A stretch of DNA of 17,417 bases from Gammaproteobacteria bacterium (lineage in GTDB: Bacteria > Pseudomonadota > Gammaproteobacteria > SZUA-152): NCBI GenBank assembly GCA_030599435.1, contig JAUVNZ010000007.1:1-17417 (forward strand), in the 5' to 3' direction. Made by a program: the position numbers and the translations under genes. Numbering within the stretch: position 1 is the stretch's first letter; the number at the start of each line of letters is the position of its first letter. Positions 7,771-17,417 of this stretch are shown here, piece by piece. The notes below the pieces were generated by a model. It was not told the origin of the DNA. It was given only the letters and a program-made list of their open reading frames with translations, and did not search any database.

Positions 7771-8844
7771 ATGGCCATCGTACAGTTAGAGGTTAACGGA
7801 CTTAGAAATCTCAATGATGTCAATATTGAGCCCAGTCAGGGCTTTAATTTCATTATTGGCGACAACGGTAGCGGCAAAACCAGTCTGCTTGAAGCCATCC
7901 ACTGCCTGGGTCGTGGCAAATCTTTTCGAAATCACAAAACCAACAAACTAATACATGTGGAAAGCGATGCTTTCACTGTTATTGGCAAAATCGCGCAAAA
8001 GGACAGGAAACATACCGTTGGTATGCAGCGCAGTCGCCAGGGCAGCCAGATCAGGCTATCAGGCAAACCTATAGGCTCACTCTCTGAATTAACACAAATT
8101 CAACCCATTGCCCTGTTGGAGCCCGGTCTGCACAAATTAGTTGAAGAGGGACCCGAATACCGCAGGAAATTCATGGACTGGGGTGTGTTTCACGTGGAAC
8201 CCACATTTGGCTCAATCTGGCGCACATTTCGTCGTGCATTAGCACAACGCAACGCCGCGCTTCGGGACAGGTGGCCGCGTAAGGCCACAGAACAGTGGGA
8301 TAAAGAGCTTGCGGTTGCCGCGGAAAACCTTGATGAGACAAGAAACCAGTATCTGGAAGCCTTAAAAGTCTTTATCGAGCAAAAAATAAGGTGCTTCGAG
8401 GGTTTGCCCGAGGTGGGTGTTTCTTATCAACGAGGCTGGCGGGAAGGTTTAAGTTATCCAGACTATCTGGCAGCGCAGTATGATTCCGATAAGGAGAGAG
8501 GGTTTACCCAGTTTGGGCCCCACCGGGCAGACATGCGGCTGCGTGTTGAGGGCCTTGACGCCAGAGACGTATTATCGCGTGGCCAGCAAAAGCTTTTAGT
8601 GGCAACCCTCGTATTGGCTCAGTGTCAGCAAATGGCCAGCCAGGACACATCCACGATCATTCTAGTGGATGATTTACCCGCAGAACTCGATTCTGACAAA
8701 CGTAAAGCCTTGTTGGGTGCCCTGGAAAATACGGGCGCCCAAATTTTCGTAACGGGTACCGAAAAGGACTTGTTTGAGGGCGCAGATTTTTCCCAGGCTG
8801 GAGTGTTTCACGTGAAACAGGGCAGGGTTAAAACGCTGGTTTAA
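7771..8844 (+). CDS. recF: DNA replication and repair protein RecF
   Basis: RecF is an SMC-like ATPase that, with RecO and RecR, loads RecA at single-strand gaps. The 357 residues are the usual length. Walker A is GDNGSGKT at 30-37. The ABC signature region is LSRGQQKLLVATLVLAQ and Walker B is IILVDDLPAELD. The early VNGLRNL motif is also family-typical. The start is ATG, with only a weak AGG-like sequence ahead, suggesting coupling to dnaN. Two ParB-binding sequences lie inside the reading frame, at 8186-8201 and 8804-8819. They encode VFHVEP and VFHVKQ. Confidence 0.97.
   Translation: MAIVQLEVNGLRNLNDVNIEPSQGFNFIIGDNGSGKTSLLEAIHCLGRGKSFRNHKTNKLIHVESDAFTVIGKIAQKDRKHTVGMQRSRQGSQIRLSGKPIGSLSELTQIQPIALLEPGLHKLVEEGPEYRRKFMDWGVFHVEPTFGSIWRTFRRALAQRNAALRDRWPRKATEQWDKELAVAAENLDETRNQYLEALKVFIEQKIRCFEGLPEVGVSYQRGWREGLSYPDYLAAQYDSDKERGFTQFGPHRADMRLRVEGLDARDVLSRGQQKLLVATLVLAQCQQMASQDTSTIILVDDLPAELDSDKRKALLGALENTGAQIFVTGTEKDLFEGADFSQAGVFHVKQGRVKTLV
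8186..8201. promoter_or_regulatory. parS-like ParB binding site within recF (near consensus)
   Basis: TGTTTCACGTGGAACC differs from the commonly seen variant TGTTTCACGTGGAACA only at the last base. It lies in recF and encodes VFHVEP, a conserved stretch of RecF, so protein conservation alone could explain part of the match. Confidence 0.65.
8804..8819. promoter_or_regulatory. parS, perfect ParB binding site within the 3' end of recF
   Basis: TGTTTCACGTGAAACA is the perfect 16-bp palindromic chromosomal parS consensus. It lies 25 bp before the end of recF and about 2.3 kb from the candidate oriC. Origin-proximal parS sites nucleate ParB complexes that partition the origin and load SMC/MukB-type condensins. 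It encodes VFHVKQ in RecF. Confidence 0.92.
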
Positions 8845-8880
8845 TTACGTCCTCAGGCTCTGTTTTAAGGCCTGTTGTGA

Positions 8881-11352
<2,472 letters not shown>

Positions 11353-11459
11353 AAGCACCTGCTTTATAAAATAATAAAGACCGAACAAGGCGTAACCTGT
11401 TGATTATTATATGTTTTTAAGCCTACCGTGGATAATTAATTAATAAAAAGCTGGTGCTT
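11353..11459. repeat. Inverted repeat flanking the gyrB-hemC intergenic start
   Basis: AAGCACCTGCTTT (11353-11365), directly after the gyrB stop, and AAAGCTGGTGCTT (11447-11459) are inverted copies matching at 12 of 13 positions, 81 bp apart. Each half can also form its own tiny hairpin (AAGC/GCTT or AAAGC/GCTTT). Neither is followed by a clear T run, so a factor-independent terminator is not convincing. The DNA between them is AT-rich and holds a DnaA-box-like CGTGGATAA at 11427-11435 (one mismatch). Confidence 0.6.
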
Positions 11460-11470
11460 ATCCTCGGTTC

Positions 11471-11499
11471 TTGCCTGAAATTAAATCAAGCCTTAGCAT
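11471..11499 (+). promoter_or_regulatory. Possible promoter for hemC
   Basis: TTGCCT (11471-11476), a 17-bp spacer and TAGCAT (11494-11499) have two differences each from the sigma70 boxes. The position, about 55 bases before the hemC start and after the gyrB repeat region, is suitable. The match is weak. Confidence 0.3.
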
Positions 11500-11554
11500 T
11501 ACGTTTGTTTTGCATCCCAATTTAACCCTGTAAACACCATTAAGGACTGAAGTG

Positions 11555-12484
11555 ATGACCGATGTTGTCCGTATCGCTACTCGTAAAAGCCCGCTAGCTC
11601 TCTGGCAGGCAGAATTTGTACGAGACAGTTTGCTGGCGTTAAGCCCGGACCTTAAAGTGGAACTGGTAAAGATGGTTACCCAGGGCGACAAGATTCTGGA
11701 CACTCCCTTGGCCAAGGTCGGGGGTAAAGGCCTGTTTGTAAAAGAGTTAGAAGTCGGCATGTTGCAGGGTGATGCGGATATTGCTGTGCATTCCATGAAA
11801 GATGTGCCGGTGGAATTTCCCGAAGGTTTACACCTTGCAGTAATTTGTGAACGAGAAGATCCACGTGACGCGTTTGTATCCAACGAGTATGAAAGCATAG
11901 AAGATTTACCCGAAGGCGCAAAAGTGGGTACATCCAGTTTGCGTCGCATGTGCCAAATCCGAAACTGGCGCCCTGACCTGGAAATTCTGGATTTACGCGG
12001 TAATGTAAATACTCGTCTACGTAAACTTGATGAGGGAGAGTACGACGCTATTATTCTTGCCTGCGCTGGGCTCAAGCGGTTAGGTTTCGAAAATCGTATT
12101 CGCACTCACCTTGATCCGGGCTTTAGCTTACCTGCTATTGGGCAGGGCGCTGTGGGTATTGAATGCCGTAGTGATGACAATTTTATCAACGAGCTGATTG
12201 CACCGCTTAACCATGCTGCTACTCGGACTCGAGTACTGGCTGAGCGAGCCATGAATTATCGTCTTGAAGGGGGTTGTCAGGTACCTATCGGTGGATATGC
12301 AGAATTAGACGGCGATACCCTGTTAATTAGGGGTTTGGTTGGTCGCCCGGATGGAACAGAAATGGTGCGAGGGGAAATTGCTGGTCGTGCAGATGAAGCA
12401 GAATATCTGGGCACCACTTTGGCCGAAGATTTACTGGCGCGAGGAGCGGGTGATATTCTAAAAGAAGTTTATGACCAAAGTTAA
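11555..12484 (+). CDS. hemC: Porphobilinogen deaminase (hydroxymethylbilane synthase)
   Basis: HemC condenses four porphobilinogens into the linear tetrapyrrole hydroxymethylbilane for haem and related cofactors. The protein has 309 residues (313 in E. coli). Family features include [15 protein letters not shown] at the start, [37 protein letters not shown] and [14 protein letters not shown]. The dipyrromethane cofactor cysteine is in [13 protein letters not shown] at residue 241. GTG at 11552 and ATG at 11555 are adjacent; ATG is preferred because AAGGA at 11542-11546 is then eight bases away. It is the first gene of hemC-hemD-hemX-hemY. Confidence 0.97.
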   Translation: MTDVVRIATRKSPLALWQAEFVRDSLLALSPDLKVELVKMVTQGDKILDTPLAKVGGKGLFVKELEVGMLQGDADIAVHSMKDVPVEFPEGLHLAVICEREDPRDAFVSNEYESIEDLPEGAKVGTSSLRRMCQIRNWRPDLEILDLRGNVNTRLRKLDEGEYDAIILACAGLKRLGFENRIRTHLDPGFSLPAIGQGAVGIECRSDDNFINELIAPLNHAATRTRVLAERAMNYRLEGGCQVPIGGYAELDGDTLLIRGLVGRPDGTEMVRGEIAGRADEAEYLGTTLAEDLLARGAGDILKEVYDQS

Positions 12485-12515
12485 AGACAATGCGTACCGC
12501 AACTAGCTTAGCCAT

Positions 12516-13304
12516 ATGGGTTCCGTGGTGAACACCAGCCTGAATGGGCTCACTGTTGTGAATACGCGCCCAGCACATCAGGCTGAATCGTTATCTCAAT
12601 TAATCAGCCAGGCTGGTGGCAAACCAATTGAATTCCCAGTTTTAGAAATCTCTCCACCGATAAAATCCGAATTTCTTCAAACACAGCTGTCTACACTTAA
12701 CGAAGCGGACCTCGCAATTTTTATTAGTGCCAATGCCGTTGATGCGGCAATGGCACTTCTTGGGGGAGCTGAGCTTTGGCCAGAGAATGTAACCATAGCC
12801 TCTGTTGGCCGTGCAACTTCATTAAAAATAAAAGAGTATGGACTGGTAGCAGAGTTAACTGCTCCGACGCCCTTTAATAGTGAAGCCCTGTTAACCACGC
12901 CAGAGCTGGGCAATTTATCTGGTAAGAGCATCAAAATATTTCGGGGTGAAGGTGGTCGGGGCTTGTTGGGTGATACTCTACGTTCACGTGGTGCCAATGT
13001 AGACTATATAGAGTGTTATCGTCGTTTGATCCCAGACAGTGATACGACAGTTTTGACTCAGTGTTGGGATGAAAAACGTAACCCGATAATTGTGGTGACC
13101 AGCAATGAAGGACTGTCTAACTTATCTAAAATGGTAGCCAGTGATTATCAGCAAAATTTGTTAACATCACCATTAGTGGTAGTGAGTGAGCGTGCAGTGA
13201 GGCTGGCTGGTGAACTTGGATTCGAAAAAAAGCCAGAGTTAGCAACTACTGTTAGTAACGAAGCAATTGTTGAAGCGATTCAGCATATGCTTAACCGAAA
13301 TTGA
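12516..13304 (+). CDS. hemD: Uroporphyrinogen-III synthase
   Basis: HemD closes hydroxymethylbilane, with inversion of ring D, to give uroporphyrinogen III, the branch point for haem, sirohaem and corrinoids. The 262-residue protein fits the family, which is poorly conserved. It has LTVVNTRPAHQAESL near the start, IFISANAVDAA, SVGRATSLKIKEYGL, the FRGEGGRGLLGDTLRSRGA stretch and YIECYRR, then VTSNEGL. The ATG at 12516 has no clear ribosome-binding site. The in-frame GTG codons at 12525 and 12528 are possible alternatives. It lies 31 bp after hemC. Its TGA stop falls inside a 15-bp tandem repeat. Confidence 0.93.
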   Translation: MGSVVNTSLNGLTVVNTRPAHQAESLSQLISQAGGKPIEFPVLEISPPIKSEFLQTQLSTLNEADLAIFISANAVDAAMALLGGAELWPENVTIASVGRATSLKIKEYGLVAELTAPTPFNSEALLTTPELGNLSGKSIKIFRGEGGRGLLGDTLRSRGANVDYIECYRRLIPDSDTTVLTQCWDEKRNPIIVVTSNEGLSNLSKMVASDYQQNLLTSPLVVVSERAVRLAGELGFEKKPELATTVSNEAIVEAIQHMLNRN

Positions 13305-13326
13305 CACAACCGAAATTGACACAACC
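13293..13326 (+). repeat. 15-bp tandem repeat at the hemD-hemX junction
   Basis: The unit AACCGAAATTGACAC occurs at 13293-13307 and 13308-13322 without mismatch, followed by AACC, giving about 2.3 copies. The hemD TGA stop (13302-13304) is in the first copy. The second copy lies between the hemD stop and the hemX start and looks like a recent slippage duplication. Confidence 0.9.
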
Positions 13327-13359
13327 AACATCAGGCGTCATCCAATAATAAAAAACACT

Positions 13360-14490
13360 ATGACTGATAAACCGGACAAAGCTAAACAGGAACCATCCGA
13401 ACAGAAAAAAAAGGAGGACGAAGCTCCTGTTGAAGAAAATTCGTCGCTTGCTGTTAAATCAGACGCAAAAAACGCGAAAGAAGATAAAAAGAGAAAAACA
13501 AAAGTTAAACTTAAAAAAGAAAAACAGCCTTTATCAAAAACAGCGCTACTTGCTTTATTGGTTTCAATAATTATTGGTGCCGCTCTGGCTTATGAGTACT
13601 TTTTATTATTAGACCAGCAACAATTAATCGAAAAGCTTTCCAACTCTAAAAATAGCTTAAAACAGGAAATTAGCGATACGAAACAAGCTTTAAATAGTGA
13701 AACACGTGCAAGGGAAAAAATCGTAGCTGATTTTGGTTCGTTTAAAGTCGCTATGGAAGCACTGGCTACCAAACTGGGCCGTACTTCAAATGAATGGCGC
13801 CTGGCAGAAATTGAATACCTTTTAACAATAGCCAACCATCGTATTACTTTGGCACATGATCTTGTTACCGCAATGGCTATATTTGAAACCGCTGACCAAC
13901 GTATTAAATCGTTAGGCGATCCGGCTTTACTGAAAATTAGAAAATCAATTAAGGACGAATTGGTGTCGTTACATGCAGTTCAACAACCCGATTTCGCTGG
14001 AATGGCTTTGAGTATAGGCAGTTTGGCTTCGGAAGTAGAAAATTTACCACTGATTGATAAAGAACGTGTGGCGGTAGCAACCGGGCAAATAAAAGACCAG
14101 GCACCAGAAAGCTGGCAAGATATACCCGCTGCGGTATGGAAAGATATCAAAAGTTTGGTGGTAGTTCGGCGCCATCAAAAAGCCACTGAACCATTGCTGC
14201 CACCAACTGAGTCATGGTTTTTATATCAGAATCTTCGTTTAAAGCTGGAACAGGCTCGCCTGGCGCTTTTGCGTCGTGATACAGCCTTATTTCATCAAAA
14301 CCTCAAAGAAGCGGATGCCTGGCTGAAAACATTTTTTAACGAAGAGTCTTCCAGTGTGATCAGTGCAGTGAAAAAACTATCGGTACTGATACAGGTTGAT
14401 TTACAACCTGCCATACCGGATGCGAGTGGCTCATTGCTTCAATTGCGCAGTTTATTGGCCGAGCGTGGAGTAAAAATTGGCAGAAAATAA
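13360..14490 (+). CDS. hemX: HemX-like inner-membrane protein
   Basis: HemX proteins are single-span inner-membrane proteins encoded with hemC/hemD in gammaproteobacteria. They were once annotated as uroporphyrinogen methyltransferases, but no such catalytic motif is visible and the exact role is unsettled. The start chosen is ATG 13360, giving 376 residues. The frame stays open back into hemD, but that part includes the tandem repeat and is unlikely to be coding. A charged, lysine-rich cytoplasmic N-terminus (about 1-60) precedes one transmembrane helix (about 62-84, TALLALLVSIIIGAALAYEY). A coiled coil follows (about 86-135), then a helical periplasmic domain with EWRLAEIEYLLTIANHRI, typical of the family. 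The ribosome-binding site is poor. It starts 55 bp after hemD. Confidence 0.9.
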   Translation: MTDKPDKAKQEPSEQKKKEDEAPVEENSSLAVKSDAKNAKEDKKRKTKVKLKKEKQPLSKTALLALLVSIIIGAALAYEYFLLLDQQQLIEKLSNSKNSLKQEISDTKQALNSETRAREKIVADFGSFKVAMEALATKLGRTSNEWRLAEIEYLLTIANHRITLAHDLVTAMAIFETADQRIKSLGDPALLKIRKSIKDELVSLHAVQQPDFAGMALSIGSLASEVENLPLIDKERVAVATGQIKDQAPESWQDIPAAVWKDIKSLVVVRRHQKATEPLLPPTESWFLYQNLRLKLEQARLALLRRDTALFHQNLKEADAWLKTFFNEESSSVISAVKKLSVLIQVDLQPAIPDASGSLLQLRSLLAERGVKIGRK

Positions 14491-14495
14491 ACTAA

Positions 14496-14534
14496 ACAAT
14501 AGTTTTGCCCGTAGATACAACCCATAACTATTGT
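14496..14534. repeat. 9-bp inverted repeat between hemX and hemY
   Basis: ACAATAGTT (14496-14504) and AACTATTGT (14526-14534) are perfect inverted copies separated by 21 bases in the 79-bp hemX-hemY gap. No T run follows, so it is not a standard terminator. It could be a modest mRNA stem or a protein site. Confidence 0.6.
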
Positions 14535-14569
14535 CCATAACAAGAGTTAAACAGGAACGCGGCTAACGT

Positions 14570-15889
14570 ATGAAATTACTTGTCACAGTATTAGCTACCC
14601 TGATTATTGCTGTCAGCATTGCCTTATTGGCCATGGATAATCCTGGTTATGTTCTTGTTGCCGTCGGCCCCTGGACTGTTGAAACCACGTTGGTACTTGT
14701 GGTGATTGTGACGATATTAGTTTTTTCGGCAATTTATTACTCCATTCGTTTTTTCTCACGCATGCTGGGCGTACCGGATGGAGTTCGACATTGGCGCAAA
14801 CGTCGGCGTGAACGTAAAGCAATGCTGTCATTAACGCGGGGTTTGATTGATCTTGCCGAAGGCCATTGGAAAAACGCCGAAAAACAACTCCTTAAATACG
14901 TTAATGACGGCCATGCTCCTCTATTAAATTATTTGGCAGCAGCGCGTGCCGCACAGGCGCAGGGCGCAGACCAACGCCGTGATAATTATCTGAAGCAAGC
15001 ACATGAAAGCATTTCAGGCGCTGATATTGCCGTGGGTTTAACGCAGGCTGAACTCCAGCTTCAGCATCATCAACTAGAGCAAGCATTGGCAACATGTCGT
15101 CACCTGCAACAACTGGCACCAAATCATGCACAGGTTATAAAAGTACTCGCAACACTATATGTAGAGCTTGCAGATTGGGAGCATTTGTTGGAACTAATGC
15201 CCTCACTTCGAAAAAGAAAAGTGTTCTCAGACGAAGAAATCGAAAGTTTAAGCCGTAAGGCTTATCTGGAGTTGCTAAATTCAGCAACGGCTAACAAAAA
15301 AAATACTGAACAATTAAAAAATTGCTGGAATCAAATCCCTAAACACTTTCGTGAAAACGAAGAAATTCTGCTTAATTATGTACATCGGCTTGTTGACCTT
15401 GGAGAAACAGTCCTACTGGAGCCGCTCATTCGAACTGCTATAAATAATCATCGCAGTGAAGCATTGGTGTATTTCTATGGCCTGGTAGATGGTGTGGATA
15501 GTAGTCATCAATTATCAATGGCTGAGTCGTTGTTAATTGGGCATGAAAATGATGCTGTAACTTTATTAACGGTTGGCCGATTGAGTTTGCGCAATAAATT
15601 ATGGGGTAAGGCGCGTAGTTATCTAGAAGCGAGCATCAGCACCCATCCGAGTGTTGAGGCTTATAATGAATTGGGTAATTTACTGGAAAATCTTGGCGAA
15701 CATGATCTTGCTTCGAAATGTTTTCGGGATGGTTTACGACTAGCACCAGGTTGCGAACACAGTGTGCCCGTTGTTATAGAAAGTGTTATAGAAAGCGTTT
15801 TGGACAGGGTGACGAAGAATGTAACAGAGAGTGTTATAGAGGGTGCTATTGGTAAAGTGGTGGCAGTGTCTGAGCCTGAAAAGACTTAA
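14570..15889 (+). CDS. hemY: HemY-like inner-membrane TPR protein
   Basis: HemY of the gammaproteobacterial hemCDXY operon is an inner-membrane protein with TPR helices. It is associated with haem synthesis but is not the protoporphyrinogen oxidase that shares the name in Gram-positives. Two transmembrane helices lie at about 1-22 and 38-62 (TLVLVVIVTILVFSAIYY). They are followed by the family motif WRKRRRERKAMLSLTRGLIDLAEGHW and TPR-like helix pairs (LLNYLAAARAAQAQG, EAYNELGNLLENLGEHDLAS). At 439 residues it is a little longer than usual. The extra end (about 402-432) is a four-residue repeat, VIES VIES VLDR VTKN VTES VIEG AIGK. AGGA lies 13 bases before the ATG, which is distant. It ends 12 bp from the convergent reductase gene. 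Confidence 0.92.
   Translation: MKLLVTVLATLIIAVSIALLAMDNPGYVLVAVGPWTVETTLVLVVIVTILVFSAIYYSIRFFSRMLGVPDGVRHWRKRRRERKAMLSLTRGLIDLAEGHWKNAEKQLLKYVNDGHAPLLNYLAAARAAQAQGADQRRDNYLKQAHESISGADIAVGLTQAELQLQHHQLEQALATCRHLQQLAPNHAQVIKVLATLYVELADWEHLLELMPSLRKRKVFSDEEIESLSRKAYLELLNSATANKKNTEQLKNCWNQIPKHFRENEEILLNYVHRLVDLGETVLLEPLIRTAINNHRSEALVYFYGLVDGVDSSHQLSMAESLLIGHENDAVTLLTVGRLSLRNKLWGKARSYLEASISTHPSVEAYNELGNLLENLGEHDLASKCFRDGLRLAPGCEHSVPVVIESVIESVLDRVTKNVTESVIEGAIGKVVAVSEPEKT
15773..15856 (+). repeat. 12-bp imperfect tandem repeats at the 3' end of hemY
   Basis: Seven in-frame 12-bp units start with GTTATAGAAAGT and become increasingly diverged (unit 2 differs by one base; unit 6 reads GTTATAGAGGGT). 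They encode a V-x-x-x period, mostly VIES-like. The first two units are nearly identical, consistent with expansion by slippage. Confidence 0.8.
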
Positions 15890-15901
15890 CGTTTTGAAGT
15901 T

Positions 15902-16933
15902 TTATTTGCTTGTTGATTTTGGTGTCTGATACTCAAAGGCATCAGAAAAATAATTTTCTTCTGTTAGTCCTTTCGTTTTAAAAGCATCAAAGATTGCGCT
16001 TACCATGATTGGCGGACCGCTGGCATATACATCAAAGTCCGAAAACCCCTCAGGAAAATCCTCCAGGACAGCTTCATGTACGTAACCGGTACGAGATTCT
16101 TCAGCTTCTCCAGCCGAAGGTTTGGATAACACGGGTACAAAATGAAAGTTCGGGATGTGTTTAGCCCACTTATGCGCGAGATCAGCTAAATACAAATCTT
16201 TGTGATCACGTACCCCCCAATATAAATGCATGGGCAGATCAACGTTTTCAGCCAGTATGTGTTCAATAATGCCTTTTATAGGCGCAAAACCCGTGCCGCC
16301 TGCCACAAAAATCATCGGCCGATGGTGGTCTTCGCGCAGAAAAAAACTACCATGGGGCCCTTCGATTCGTAGAATGTCTTTTTCCTGTAGTTCATCACAA
16401 ACATAACCAGTAAAGTCGCCGCCATCTACATGACGGATATGCAGTTCAATGTAGGCGTCATCATGTGGAGCATTAGCAATAGAAAAGCTACGTTTGCGGC
16501 CATCTTTTAAAAGGATGTCGACATATTGTCCAGCCAGGAATTGAAGTCGTTCACTATCGGGTAATTTTAAATACAGGCGGACCACATCATCAGCGAGGAA
16601 TTCTTTTTTATGCACCTTAGTGGGCATTATTTTTATTTCGATATCCGCCGCCGCAGATATTTCGTTTACCTCAATAGTTAAATCAGACTGAGCGTGTGCC
16701 TGGCAAAATAATGCCAGCCCGTTATCAATATCGTCTTCACTCAATGCCACTGGTTTATTCGTGCCATAATCGACTTCACCGGAAAGTAGCTTGCCTTTAC
16801 AGGAACCGCAGCCACCATTACGGCAACCATAGGGAAAGGCATAACCTTGTCGGAGTGCAGCATCCAGGACGGATTCACCTTCCTCAACCTGGAATTGATG
16901 ACCGCTGGGTTTAACAAGGACCGAATAACTCAT
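15902..16933 (-). CDS. 2Fe-2S ferredoxin/FAD-dependent NAD(P)H oxidoreductase (CDP-6-deoxy-delta-3,4-glucoseen reductase-like)
   Basis: This electron-transfer flavoprotein passes electrons from NAD(P)H through FAD to an N-terminal plant-type 2Fe-2S cluster. The 343 residues carry cluster ligands C37, C42, C45 and C77 (YGCRNGGCGSCKG, then LFCQAH). The FAD-binding motif is RSFSIANAP. The NAD(P) domain has FVAGGTGFAPIKGIIEHIL, and the C-terminus has YASGPPIMV. Families of this layout include AscD-type glucoseen reductases and the reductase components of mono- and dioxygenases. In pseudomonad-type genomes a gene annotated as CDP-6-deoxy-delta-3,4-glucoseen reductase is usually a stand-alone housekeeping reductase of unknown partner. 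No sugar or oxygenase genes are beside it here, so the substrate is open. It is convergent with hemY and divergent from the next gene. Confidence 0.88.
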   Translation of the reverse strand: MSYSVLVKPSGHQFQVEEGESVLDAALRQGYAFPYGCRNGGCGSCKGKLLSGEVDYGTNKPVALSEDDIDNGLALFCQAHAQSDLTIEVNEISAAADIEIKIMPTKVHKKEFLADDVVRLYLKLPDSERLQFLAGQYVDILLKDGRKRSFSIANAPHDDAYIELHIRHVDGGDFTGYVCDELQEKDILRIEGPHGSFFLREDHHRPMIFVAGGTGFAPIKGIIEHILAENVDLPMHLYWGVRDHKDLYLADLAHKWAKHIPNFHFVPVLSKPSAGEAEESRTGYVHEAVLEDFPEGFSDFDVYASGPPIMVSAIFDAFKTKGLTEENYFSDAFEYQTPKSTSK

Positions 16934-17007
16934 GAATCTTGACTATACCTGTCAGCTATAAAATTAAGGTTGGCGATTATGCGGGAAAAACAGGCAGTTA
17001 AACACCC

Positions 17008-17417
17008 ATGAACTCTGCGTTTATTATTGGCTGTGGCGATATTGGCCAGCGAGTTGCAAGTCTTTGTCAGAAAAAAGGCGCCACTGTTTATGGCCTGGCT
17101 CGCAGTATTGAAAGCGTAAATCGTTTACAGGCACAGAATATCAATCCAATTCAGGGTGATTTGAGTCAGCCAGGTTCGTTGCCGGGTGCTTTTAGTGACA
17201 ATGTCGAGTGTATTAGCGGCGCAGTTGTCTATTATTTTGCCCCCCCGCCAGCCGAAGGTGTCACCGACCCATACATGCATAATTTTCTCGAGGCGCTGTC
17301 TAAAGATAGTCTGTCAGGCAATCCCCCAGCCAAAATCATACTTATCAGCACCACCGCGGTTTATGGTGATTGTCAGGGAGAATGGATCACCGAAGAACAG
17401 CCCGTTAATCCCCAAAC
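17008..17417 (+). CDS. NAD(P)-binding SDR/epimerase-like protein (YeeZ-like), partial
   Basis: The open frame begins at ATG 17008 and runs off the right edge after 136 codons. It starts MNSAFIIGCGDIGQRVASLC, a Rossmann fold with the GxGxxG dinucleotide-binding pattern. It continues with ATVYGLARS and GDLSQPGSL. Later come VVYYFAPPP and IILISTTAVYGDCQGEWITE, the serine/threonine-rich strand and tyrosine typical of extended SDR or epimerase proteins such as E. coli YeeZ. Substrate is unknown. It is divergent from the flavoreductase gene, with 74 bp between the starts; I see no convincing promoter boxes there. Confidence 0.85.
   Translation, partial: MNSAFIIGCGDIGQRVASLCQKKGATVYGLARSIESVNRLQAQNINPIQGDLSQPGSLPGAFSDNVECISGAVVYYFAPPPAEGVTDPYMHNFLEALSKDSLSGNPPAKIILISTTAVYGDCQGEWITEEQPVNPQ

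Noticed and set aside
13405..13428. A in-frame AAAAAAG slippery heptamer followed by an AGGAG/CTCCT hairpin early in hemX, resembling a programmed -1 frameshift site.
   Set aside because: The hairpin overlaps the heptamer instead of lying a few bases downstream, and the -1 frame ends after about six codons without any domain. Chance in a lysine-rich stretch is more likely.
16934..17007. Possible divergent promoters (TTGACT at 16939-16944, TATAAA at 16957-16962) between the flavoreductase and SDR genes.
   Set aside because: The boxes are only 12 bp apart, too close for a normal sigma70 promoter, and no better pair was found on either strand.

Overview
The window is the chromosomal replication-origin neighbourhood of a gammaproteobacterium, most like the Pseudomonadales/Cellvibrionales lineages. 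The gene order, protein lengths, a large GyrB with the Gram-negative TOPRIM insertion, and the adjacent hemC-hemD-hemX-hemY cluster all point that way; the species cannot be named from sequence alone. Nearly everything is core housekeeping. I do not see a new defence, mobile or biosynthetic system, and no tRNA, rRNA, CRISPR array or insertion sequence.

Left arm, minus strand (about 1-4760): a rpmH-rnpA-yidD-yidC-mnmE operon reads leftward from a good sigma70-type promoter at 4733-4762. It makes ribosomal protein L34, the RNase P protein, two membrane-insertion factors and a tRNA-modifying GTPase. Directly after mnmE is the start of an LptD-like outer-membrane LPS-assembly protein. It has a signal peptide and OstA-type domain but is cut by one in-frame TGA, with recognisable family sequence continuing to the window edge. 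In many relatives mnmG-rsmG-parA-parB would be expected here.

Centre, plus strand (about 4800-11352): dnaA-dnaN-recF-gyrB, the initiator, sliding clamp, gap-repair protein and gyrase B subunit. The 349-bp dnaA-dnaN gap holds three perfect DnaA boxes, AT-rich stretches and a (TAA)6 tract, and is the best oriC candidate. One perfect DnaA box also lies upstream of dnaA. Two ParB-binding parS sequences, one perfect and one near-perfect, are embedded in the recF reading frame, so origin firing and origin segregation signals sit within 2.5 kb of each other.

Right arm (11353-17417): hemC and hemD make uroporphyrinogen III. They are followed by hemX and hemY, membrane proteins commonly linked to haem synthesis genes, all on the plus strand. 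A ferredoxin-type 2Fe-2S/FAD oxidoreductase is convergent with hemY. Divergent from it is the beginning of an NAD(P)-binding SDR/epimerase-like protein that runs off the window.

The points most worth a second look are the TGA-interrupted lptD-like gene and its position, the oriC layout with a DnaA-trio-like repeat, the recF-embedded parS pair, and a 12-bp periodic extension at the end of hemY.
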